NCBI GenBank assembly: GCA_013696305.1
Contig: JACCYV010000262.1
Location: 1 to 33,696, forward strand
Source: Nitrospira sp.
Lineage (GTDB): Bacteria; Nitrospirota; Nitrospiria; Nitrospirales; Nitrospiraceae
DNA length: 33,696 nt
Direction: 5' to 3'
The position numbers and the translations under genes are program-made. The notes beneath the pieces were generated by a model, which was not told the DNA's origin, searched no databases, and saw only the letters and a program-made list of their open reading frames with translations. Below are positions 17,480-24,217 of this stretch, piece by piece. Positions within the stretch are counted from its first letter, which is position 1; each line of letters starts with the position of its first letter.

Positions 17480-17518
17480 CGCCTCCATTGACGATGGCAC
17501 GCCATCTCAATGGAGGCG
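17480..17518 (+). terminator. Terminator-like hairpin after pilQ
   Basis: CGCCTCCATTGA pairs exactly with TCAATGGAGGCG, and inside it GATGG pairs with CCATC around a 4-base loop, with one bulged C. That makes 17 pairs in total. No T-run follows on the + strand. It lies 28 bases after the pilQ stop and separates pilMNOPQ from aroB. Confidence 0.65.
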
Positions 17519-17732
17519 AATCCCGCGGAACGTGTCTCCTCGCTGTCTCAAGGCGCTCCTTCCGGGCTTTCCCTCACAGCCGACATAGAAAATCATGAGC
17601 GTGTCCCTCAGCCAAATTGGCTAGGCGTGCGGGCCTCAAAAACTGTGAGGTCTGGTACATGCGCACCGTGAACATTCTCTCCGCTTCCTCTGAGAGGATG
17701 AGGACCCACGCCGGCCCTCTGATTCGCTCCTT

Positions 17733-18878
17733 ATGACAGCTTCTCCTACCGACATATCCCAACAAACCATTCATGTAGAGCTTGGAACGCGGAGCTACGC
17801 CATCCTCATTCGGCGCAATTTATTGGAGGCCATTGGAGAAGAGCTGACGCGGCTTCGCTGTACCGGAAAAGTGGGGGTGGTCACCGATCGGAATCTGGCG
17901 GGATGCTATCTTAATCAGGTAAAGCGTGTATTGAAGGCAGCCGGCTATACGGTCATCCCGATCGTGCTTCCTCCTGGGGAACGGACGAAAACTCTTCGCT
18001 CCATTGCGATGGTCATGGATGCATTGGTGGAGGCAAGGTTTGAACGTACCTCGACGTTGCTGGCACTCGGGGGCGGTGTAATCGGCGATCTGACGGGATT
18101 CGCCGCAGCGATCTACCAACGCGGTATACCCTTCGTGCAGGTCCCGACCAGTTTAGTGGCTCAAGTCGATTCCAGTGTCGGCGGAAAGACGGGGGTGGAT
18201 CATCCGAAAGGAAAGAATCTGATCGGCGCGTTCAATCAGCCGCGCGTGGTCTTGATCGATCCCGCGACGTTGAGCACCTTGCCGCCGCGTGAATGGAAGG
18301 CGGGGCTGGCGGAAGTCATCAAATATGGGGTCATTGCAGACGAGGGGTTCTTTGAATATTTGGAGCAACACATCGAGCCGATCCTGAAACTGGACGATGC
18401 CTCTGTCGCACAGATCGTGAAACGATCGTGTGAAATTAAGGCGCTGATCGTATCAGAAGATGAACGTGAATCGGATCGGCGCCGAATTCTGAATTTCGGT
18501 CACACGATCGGCCACGCGCTGGAATCGCTGGGGGGGTACTGCGGATTGATTCACGGTGAGGCGGTGGCGATCGGGATGGTGCATGAAGCGGATTTGGCGA
18601 GGCACTTGGGATTGTGCGGCGAAGACGTGGTGACCCGCCTGCGTGCATTGGTCGAGGCCGTCGGCTTGCCGACCGGTTTCCCCCCCGTCGCGTTCAGCGT
18701 ACTCTGGCGGGCCATGCAGCAGGACAAAAAGGTGTCGGCCGGGACGGTGTATTGTGTGGTGCCTGAACGAATCGGGTCGGTACGCATCGTCCCTTTACAG
18801 AAAGACAAGACCCGCGCATGGTTCGATACGATTCGCTCTCGTGAGAGAGACCTCGCAACCAAGCGACGTGTCCGGTAG
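17733..18878 (+). CDS. aroB: 3-dehydroquinate synthase
   Basis: AroB converts DAHP to 3-dehydroquinate, the second step of the shikimate pathway, using NAD and a divalent metal. The 381-aa protein has the NAD-binding segments LPPGERTKTL and LALGGGVIGDLTGFAAAIYQRG, PTSLVAQVDSSVGGKTGVDH, the metal-ligand Glu in LAEVIKYG, and the metal-ligand His in RRILNFGHTIGHALE and IHGEAVAIGM. ATG 17733 lacks a strong ribosome-binding site. The pilQ-aroK-aroB order of proteobacteria is echoed here without aroK. A GAF-ANTAR gene follows after 6 bases. Confidence 0.95.
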   Translation: MTASPTDISQQTIHVELGTRSYAILIRRNLLEAIGEELTRLRCTGKVGVVTDRNLAGCYLNQVKRVLKAAGYTVIPIVLPPGERTKTLRSIAMVMDALVEARFERTSTLLALGGGVIGDLTGFAAAIYQRGIPFVQVPTSLVAQVDSSVGGKTGVDHPKGKNLIGAFNQPRVVLIDPATLSTLPPREWKAGLAEVIKYGVIADEGFFEYLEQHIEPILKLDDASVAQIVKRSCEIKALIVSEDERESDRRRILNFGHTIGHALESLGGYCGLIHGEAVAIGMVHEADLARHLGLCGEDVVTRLRALVEAVGLPTGFPPVAFSVLWRAMQQDKKVSAGTVYCVVPERIGSVRIVPLQKDKTRAWFDTIRSRERDLATKRRVR

Positions 18879-18884
18879 GAGAGT

Positions 18885-20144
18885 ATGGCAGCGAAGCGGA
18901 CAGTCACTCAGCTGGAACAGGCCTTGCGTGAAAAAACGCGTGAGGTCGACGTTCTGCATCGCATCAGCGAGTCGATCAGCAACACCCTCGACCTGGAGTC
19001 GGTTCTTCGGCATATCGTCGAGATGGTCGTGGAAGTGACCAAGGCCGATGCCTGTCTGCTGTACCTTATCTCCGACGGCCGGGACGAACTTATTTTGCGA
19101 GCCTCGAAAAACCCTCATCCCAAACTGATCGGTCGGATCACCATCGGATTGGGCGAAGGGATCACCGGCTGGGTGGCGAGGGAACGGACCCGTGTGGTGA
19201 TTCCGAATAGTGCGAGCGATGATTCGCGGTTCAAGTTTTTTCACAATCTCCCCGAAGATCGCTACCAGGCGTTTGTTTCAGTGCCTATTACGACCAAGCA
19301 GGAAGTCGTCGGAGTCATCAATGTGCAGCATAAGCGGGCGCGCCGGTATCGTCCTGACGAGCTGGCACTGCTCTCGACGATCGCCACACAGGTGGGAGGG
19401 GCTATCGAGAACGCCCGGCTGTACGATCAGATGACACGCAAGGCCTTGCAACTCGATACGCTGTCACAGGTGTCGGAAACCGTGTCGTCGAATCGATTGA
19501 TCGAGGATGTGTTGCAATTGATTGTGACGATGACGGCGCAAATGATGGGGTCGAAAATTTGTTCCATCATTTTGTTGGACCAGACGACGGGCGAACTGCG
19601 CATCGCAGCCACGCAAAGTTTGAGCGAACAGTACCGGCGCAAACCTCATGTGAAGATCGGCCAGAGCATCAGCGGGCGTGCCGTTCAGGATCGTCGGCCG
19701 ATCATCGTGCCGGACGTCACGACAGACAGTACCTATATGTATCCCGATATGGCGGCGAAGGAAGGGCTGTGTTCCCTTCTGTGTGTGCCGATGCTGGTGC
19801 GGGAGAAAGCCATTGGGGTCATCAACACCTACACTTCCCATTCGCATGTCTTTACGAACGAAGACGTGAAATTGATGCAGGCCATCGCCAATCAGGCTGC
19901 GATTTCAATCGAGCATACGACATTGCTGGAAAAGTCTTTTGAAATGCAGGAGGCGTTGCAAGTCCGCAAGCTTCTCGATCGGGCCAAAGGATACTTAATG
20001 CGATCGAAGCGGTTGTCGGAAGAGGAGGCCTTCAAGTTGATTCAGCGACAAAGCATGGATCTTCGCAAATCCATGCGAGAGATAGCTGAAGCTATTCTGC
20101 TGGCCGCTGAAATTGAAGATCGAGCCGACAAAAACAGAGGATAG
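18885..20144 (+). CDS. GAF-GAF-ANTAR transcription antitermination regulator
   Basis: ANTAR domains bind a two-hairpin RNA motif in leader transcripts and prevent a downstream terminator from forming (known for EutV, NasR and AmiR). This 419-aa soluble protein has a short N-terminal coiled coil (1-36), GAF1 (about 38-178), GAF2 (about 205-343) and a C-terminal ANTAR domain (about 356-410) with the hallmark RKLLDRAKGYLM, LSEEEAFKLIQRQSMD and REIAEAIL. The GAF domains probably sense a small molecule or redox state; the ligand cannot be told. It starts 6 bases after aroB, so it is probably co-transcribed. A leader that fits its expected target lies 1.1 kb downstream, before the urea transporter genes. 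A plain GAF protein is excluded by the clear ANTAR region. Confidence 0.92.
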   Translation: MAAKRTVTQLEQALREKTREVDVLHRISESISNTLDLESVLRHIVEMVVEVTKADACLLYLISDGRDELILRASKNPHPKLIGRITIGLGEGITGWVARERTRVVIPNSASDDSRFKFFHNLPEDRYQAFVSVPITTKQEVVGVINVQHKRARRYRPDELALLSTIATQVGGAIENARLYDQMTRKALQLDTLSQVSETVSSNRLIEDVLQLIVTMTAQMMGSKICSIILLDQTTGELRIAATQSLSEQYRRKPHVKIGQSISGRAVQDRRPIIVPDVTTDSTYMYPDMAAKEGLCSLLCVPMLVREKAIGVINTYTSHSHVFTNEDVKLMQAIANQAAISIEHTTLLEKSFEMQEALQVRKLLDRAKGYLMRSKRLSEEEAFKLIQRQSMDLRKSMREIAEAILLAAEIEDRADKNRG

Positions 20145-20148
20145 CCTA

Positions 20149-21111
20149 TTACGGGGTGCGATCTGCAGGCCGCGCAGGCCGTGATTTTTTTGAGGGCGCC
20201 GCGTCACGTTTGGTCTGCTGCTCGCTCAGCTGCCGTTTGATCTCCTCGAGTTCCTTCCGCAATTCCTCGACTTCCGAATCTTTCTTTTTCAAGCTTTCTT
20301 TAATGGTTCGAAGATCGGTATCGGTCTCCGCAGGCCGATCCGGATGCAGGGTTGGAGACGACTGCGAACTCTCTAGTGAGAGCCCCGTAAGGGGCGCGGG
20401 GATCAACGAGGCGGGCAGTTTCGCGAGCGCGTCATAGTCGATCACAAGAACATTGGTTGAGTCATCGGCCAGGGCTGGTGTGAACTGATCAGAACGCAAC
20501 GCTTCCGCAGGCACAAACAAGACCTGCCGATTGAGAAGTCCCTTCGGCTGTGGGAGGCGGCGATTCGGCATGTTGATCGTGTCAGGTTCGTCCCGCCGCT
20601 GCCGGTACTCGGTCAGAGAGATATAGAGTGAACGGCCGTACGCGAACACATGGCCGGTGGTGGTTTCTTTGGCTGATAGCTGCAGTGGTGGTTCCGAGGA
20701 GCCGACTGCCGCGCCTGCCCGCTCCCGGTATCCCCCTTCACTTCCCCTTAGCAGCCGAAAACCCACCTGTTGATCCGCGGCCGCTTGCTTCAACCCTTCT
20801 GCAATGGCGGGAGCGAGAAAGGCGACTTCAGTTCCTGAAAAGACCGGCACGGTCGGCTTCTGATTCGCGGCCAAGGCCCGCAGGAGCCCGGTTTCTTCAC
20901 GGATCATTATGCCCTGTAAGCTGCGCGCGATCAGACCCTGGTCAAGTCGAATGGGATGGGTCGCCTGGAACTGGCGATCGGAAATGCGATCCAGATAGAC
21001 CGTGCCTTGTGCAGATTCGCGGACGATACTGTCGACTCGCGAACCGGTCGTGCAACCTACGGCCGGCAAAACCAAAACGAAAACAAGGGCGGCAGTCCGA
21101 CAGCCATGCAT
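20149..21111 (-). CDS. Predicted lipoprotein of unknown function
   Basis: I do not recognise the family. ATG at 21111 on the - strand gives 320 aa with a lipoprotein signal peptide: MHGCRTAALVFVLVLPAVGC, the lipobox cysteine being residue 20. AAGGAA lies 9 bases before this start; the ORF track's TTG at 21147 has no such support. The body is about 220 residues of mixed alpha/beta character. A coiled coil follows (residues about 260-300, KESLKKKDSEVEELRKELEE), then a basic Pro/Lys/Arg-rich tail. It is the only gene on this strand, convergent with the ANTAR gene (4 bases between stops) and divergent from the urt leader. A cell-envelope role is inferred only from the lipobox. Confidence 0.78.
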   Translation of the reverse strand: MHGCRTAALVFVLVLPAVGCTTGSRVDSIVRESAQGTVYLDRISDRQFQATHPIRLDQGLIARSLQGIMIREETGLLRALAANQKPTVPVFSGTEVAFLAPAIAEGLKQAAADQQVGFRLLRGSEGGYRERAGAAVGSSEPPLQLSAKETTTGHVFAYGRSLYISLTEYRQRRDEPDTINMPNRRLPQPKGLLNRQVLFVPAEALRSDQFTPALADDSTNVLVIDYDALAKLPASLIPAPLTGLSLESSQSSPTLHPDRPAETDTDLRTIKESLKKKDSEVEELRKELEEIKRQLSEQQTKRDAAPSKKSRPARPADRTP

Positions 21112-21153
21112 GCGAGGTGGTTCCTTCTTCGTAGGCTCAGCGCGCAACGAGGC

Positions 21154-21162
21154 AGTGTATCA
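21154..21162 (-). promoter_or_regulatory. Candidate extended -10 promoter for the lipoprotein gene
   Basis: On the - strand TGATACACT has the form of an extended -10 element (TGN plus TACACT) and would start transcription about 36 bases before the lipoprotein ATG. No good -35 is visible. Confidence 0.33.
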
Positions 21163-21205
21163 CAGAGAAAATCGTAAGAGGTGAGGAACTCATCGTGAAC
21201 CTTGC

Positions 21206-21235
21206 TTGACAGCAACGCTTTCGAAAGCGTATACA
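21206..21235 (+). promoter_or_regulatory. Sigma-70 promoter of the porin-urtABCDE operon
   Basis: A perfect -35 TTGACA (21206-21211) is followed after 18 bases by TATACA (21230-21235), or after 17 by GTATAC. Transcription would start near 21242, about 14 bases before the first leader hairpin. The spacer is filled by a perfect palindrome, listed separately, which suggests repressor control on top of leader control. Confidence 0.7.
21215..21230 (+). promoter_or_regulatory. 16-bp perfect palindrome within the promoter spacer (candidate operator)
   Basis: ACGCTTTCGAAAGCGT is its own reverse complement and lies exactly between the -35 and -10 elements. A dimeric repressor bound here would block polymerase. 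The central CG and the overall shape resemble LacI-family operators, but the regulator is unknown and none is encoded next to it. Confidence 0.6.
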
Positions 21236-21255
21236 CCCCACCTGTGTGCGTCGCG

Positions 21256-21278
21256 GGTCAGGACAATGACGTCCTACC
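21256..21278 (+). promoter_or_regulatory. ANTAR-type leader hairpin 1 (hexaloop AATGAC)
   Basis: AGGAC and GTCCT (21260-21264 and 21271-21275) form a 5-bp stem with the 6-base loop AATGAC. Beyond a single bulged C, GGT and ACC add three pairs. The loop has A at position 1 and G at position 4, the two bases recognised by ANTAR proteins in the known two-hairpin motif. It is the first of two identical copies. Confidence 0.82.
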
Positions 21279-21302
21279 TTGTTGTCGACATCAATAATGC
21301 CG

Positions 21303-21318
21303 AGGACAATGACGTCCT
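21303..21318 (+). promoter_or_regulatory. ANTAR-type leader hairpin 2 (hexaloop AATGAC), overlapping the terminator
   Basis: The same 16 bases AGGACAATGACGTCCT recur 43 bases after the first copy (27-nt linker between stems), again giving a 5-bp stem with loop AATGAC; a G-U pair can extend it. Its 3' arm (21314-21318) is also part of the 5' arm of the terminator at 21313-21347, so the two structures exclude each other. This is the arrangement of known ANTAR antiterminators. Confidence 0.85.
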
Positions 21319-21355
21319 TTTGGTCCGATGGTTGGACCGGAAGGGCGTTTTTTTT
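21313..21355 (+). terminator. Intrinsic terminator in the urt leader
   Basis: Bases 21313-21326 pair with 21334-21347 as a continuous 14-bp stem, eleven Watson-Crick pairs and three G-U, around the 7-base loop GATGGTT, directly followed by eight T (21348-21355). It is a textbook rho-independent terminator located before, not after, the porin gene. It should stop transcription by default unless hairpin 2 is held by an antiterminator protein. Confidence 0.9.
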
Positions 21356-21413
21356 CGTGATGGCTCTCCGGTCTATCTCATGCGAATCGTCTCTAACCGG
21401 GAGGGCTATCAGG

Positions 21414-22784
21414 ATGAATGCACGTATATCAGGAGCAATCGTACTGGGGGCGATCATCATGATGATCGCGGCCGTCGCGAGTTCGGTCTGGGCAGAGGAT
21501 CAGAGCGCCGGAGAGGCGGCGGGAGCCGGTCAACGACTTCGGGAAGTGGAGACCCCGCCCGCGGTGATTTGCGGCGGCTGTGTCAGTCCCACCTTCGCGG
21601 GCGAAGGCAAGGGTAGCATCGTCCCGTATGGTCGCATCGAACTGGATGCGATTTATAGCACCCGAAATACGAACCCGCTCGATCCCGGTCAGTTCAATGG
21701 CTATGCGACCGCCGCCGGCAAAAGCAGCAATGCGTCCTCAACCCTCAATCCTCGCTATAGTGTCTTCGGCCTGCGAGCCGACCGGACGGATGGGACACAC
21801 ACGCTCACGGGCGTCGTAGAAGCGGACTTCTACAGCCAGACCGACAATGCCGGAAACATCTCACCCCGCCTGAGATTGGCCAACGTCAAATATTCTCCGA
21901 ACAACAGCCGGACGACTATTACGGCAGGCATGGATTGGACGCCGATCATGTCGTCTCACCCGAACCTCGTCGATTTCTCCATCATGGGTTATAACGGGAA
22001 TTTGTGGCAACGCCTTCCGCAGATCACGGTGAAACATCAGTTTAACGACAATGTCAACGGCTTGTTAACGGTCATGCGATTCGAGCGCGGGCTGTCGGCC
22101 ATTCAGCCGCAGACGCAGCGGCGGACTTTTCAAGGGGCCGGTGCGGCGGCGGCGGTGCCGGGCAGTTGCGGAGGAAGCGGCTTCGCCTGTTCCGAAAACG
22201 CATTCAACGACCCGGTGCAAATGCCGTATGTCGGCACTCGGTTCGCGTACACGGGAACGGGTGATCAGGCGGGCTATATGGTGGCACTGAATGCCGCCTT
22301 TCGGCACTACCGATCCGCGCCTACCGCCGGGGGGATCCCCGCCGGCAATGACATTAACTCATACCTCGTAGGGGCGGAACTTGCGGTGCCCTTGACCAGC
22401 CGGTTGAAATTTACCGGCGAGGTTGCCTATGGGCAAGCGCTCGGGGTTGAATTCTTTCGCTATGGACAAGAGCGAAATCTTGGCACAGGAAAGGCGATCC
22501 GCACGGTGGTCGGTTGGGGAGAACTGGATTACGCCTATGATCGGCGGCTCACACTTATCGCCGGCTATGGATTCGACAATCCGCTGAATTCCGATTTGAA
22601 GGGAACCAGTGCCGGCCCCGACACCCAATATGTGCTCAATCATCGGACCTACTTGACGGCCGTTCGCCATATTTGGGGCGACTTGTACGCGTCGTTGGAG
22701 TGGAATCACCTTATGAGCGAATGGTCGACCGGTGAGCATTTTGCCGGGGATAATTTTATGCTCTCAACTTGGTACAACTTTTAG
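21414..22784 (+). CDS. Outer-membrane porin, probably for urea or short amides
   Basis: ATG 21414, preceded by GGGAGGG, gives 456 aa; the ORF track start at 21279 would begin inside the leader. A signal peptide (MNARISGAIVLGAIIMMIAA followed by VASSVWA) is present. The mature part is rich in alternating hydrophobic strands with Gly, Tyr, Asn and Thr, and it ends in Phe (STWYNF), the hallmark of outer-membrane beta-barrels. A signature near the N-terminus contains CGGCVS. It precedes urtA by 28 bases in the same direction, so a role in letting urea or short-chain amides into the periplasm is inferred. I recall similar porins (sometimes named FmdC) beside urea genes in Nitrospira, but I cannot verify the name. 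Confidence 0.83.
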   Translation: MNARISGAIVLGAIIMMIAAVASSVWAEDQSAGEAAGAGQRLREVETPPAVICGGCVSPTFAGEGKGSIVPYGRIELDAIYSTRNTNPLDPGQFNGYATAAGKSSNASSTLNPRYSVFGLRADRTDGTHTLTGVVEADFYSQTDNAGNISPRLRLANVKYSPNNSRTTITAGMDWTPIMSSHPNLVDFSIMGYNGNLWQRLPQITVKHQFNDNVNGLLTVMRFERGLSAIQPQTQRRTFQGAGAAAAVPGSCGGSGFACSENAFNDPVQMPYVGTRFAYTGTGDQAGYMVALNAAFRHYRSAPTAGGIPAGNDINSYLVGAELAVPLTSRLKFTGEVAYGQALGVEFFRYGQERNLGTGKAIRTVVGWGELDYAYDRRLTLIAGYGFDNPLNSDLKGTSAGPDTQYVLNHRTYLTAVRHIWGDLYASLEWNHLMSEWSTGEHFAGDNFMLSTWYNF

Positions 22785-22812
22785 CCCGGAATGGCGTCGA
22801 AAGGAGTTCACG

Positions 22813-24177
22813 ATGATCTTTCAGAAACCACACGGTGCGGATGACTCGATACCTACCGCGACGAATGAGGCCCCGTCCTCGCGGCGCGATTTTTTGTGGC
22901 AGAGTTCACGAACCGCAGTCGGGATCGGAGTCGCGGCCTTGCTGGGAAACCTGGGCCGTTGGGCGCTGTCCTACGGAGCCGACAAGGAGCCGATCAAGAT
23001 CGGGGTGTTGCATTCGCTCAGCGGCACGATGGCGATCAGCGAAGTATCCTTGAAAGATGTCGTGTCGATGGCGGTCGAAGAAATCAACGCAAAGGGCGGC
23101 CTGTTGGGGCGTTCACTGAAGCTGGTGATCGTCGACCCGGCCTCGAACTGGGATCTGTTCGCAGAGAAAGCCAAACAATTGTTGGTGCAAGATAAGGTGG
23201 CAGTAGTCTTCGGCTGCTGGACGTCGGTCAGTCGGAAATCTGTGTTGCCGGTGTTTGAAAAGAACAACGGCTTGCTCTTCTACCCCGTGCAGTATGAAGG
23301 GGAGGAGTGCTCACGGAACGTGTTCTACACCGGCGCGGCGGTCAACCAGCAAGCCGTCCCGGCCGTGGAGTATCTGATGAGCAAGGAAGGGGGCGGGCAC
23401 AAAAAGTTCTACCTGCTCGGGACCGACTACGTCTACCCGCGGACGACGAATAAAATTCTTCGCGCCATGTTATTGGCCAAGAAGGTGCCCGCAGGCAACA
23501 TCATGGAGGAGTACACGCCGTTTCATCATCAGGACTATCAGACCATCGTAGGGAAAATTAAGAAATTTTCAGCCGGAGGAGGCGCCTGCGTCATCAGCAC
23601 CATCAACGGCGATAGCAATGTACCATTCTATAAAGAGTTTGCGAATCAGGGACTGCGCGCCGAAGATGCGCCGATCATGGCATTCAGCGTCGCGGAAGAC
23701 GAACTGCGCGGGATGGACAAGACGGCGCTGGTCGGCCATCTGGCGGCCTGGAATTATTACCAGAGCGTGGACACGCCGCAGAACAAGCAGTTTGTGGCCA
23801 ACTTCAAGGCCTATTGCAAAAAAAATAATCTGCCGGATGGCGACAAGCGTGTCACCGACGATCCGATCGAAGCCGCTTATTTTGGCGTGCATGTCTGGAA
23901 GCAGGCGGTGGAGAAGGCCGAGAGCACAGAGGTGGATGCGGTACGCAATGCCGTCTATGGACAGAAATTCCTTGCACCGGGCGGAGACATCATGATGGAT
24001 GATGTCAACCACCATACCCACAAGCCGGTGCTGATCGGCGAAATTCTCAAGGATGGGCAAATCAAGGTCGTCTGGAAGTCGAAGGGATTGGTCAAACCGG
24101 AACCGTGGAGCGAATACACGAACCCGGAAAAGGGGTGCGATTGGGTGAAACATCAAGGGACCTACAAGAAAGCCTAA
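22813..24177 (+). CDS. urtA: Urea ABC transporter, substrate-binding protein UrtA (Tat signal)
   Basis: UrtA captures urea in the periplasm for UrtBCDE. ATG 22813 has AAGGAG 6 bases upstream and gives 454 aa; the ORF track start at 22732 lies inside the porin. The N-terminus contains a twin-arginine motif SSRRDFL followed by a hydrophobic stretch, so export is probably by Tat. The mature part is a Leu/Ile/Val-binding-type fold with the UrtA family stretches IKIGVLHSLSGTMAISE, VVFGCWTSVSRKSVLPVFE and LLFYPVQYEGEE. It is the first transporter gene after the porin. Confidence 0.95.
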   Translation: MIFQKPHGADDSIPTATNEAPSSRRDFLWQSSRTAVGIGVAALLGNLGRWALSYGADKEPIKIGVLHSLSGTMAISEVSLKDVVSMAVEEINAKGGLLGRSLKLVIVDPASNWDLFAEKAKQLLVQDKVAVVFGCWTSVSRKSVLPVFEKNNGLLFYPVQYEGEECSRNVFYTGAAVNQQAVPAVEYLMSKEGGGHKKFYLLGTDYVYPRTTNKILRAMLLAKKVPAGNIMEEYTPFHHQDYQTIVGKIKKFSAGGGACVISTINGDSNVPFYKEFANQGLRAEDAPIMAFSVAEDELRGMDKTALVGHLAAWNYYQSVDTPQNKQFVANFKAYCKKNNLPDGDKRVTDDPIEAAYFGVHVWKQAVEKAESTEVDAVRNAVYGQKFLAPGGDIMMDDVNHHTHKPVLIGEILKDGQIKVVWKSKGLVKPEPWSEYTNPEKGCDWVKHQGTYKKA

Positions 24178-24217
24178 CGACGGGCCGGGTATCGGGTGCG
24201 GACGAGGGAAGCGGCGA

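Noticed and set aside
21206-21616. 136-aa ORF starting at the urt promoter and running through the leader.
   Set aside because: It covers the promoter, palindrome and terminator and continues out of frame into the porin gene; the product has no family features.
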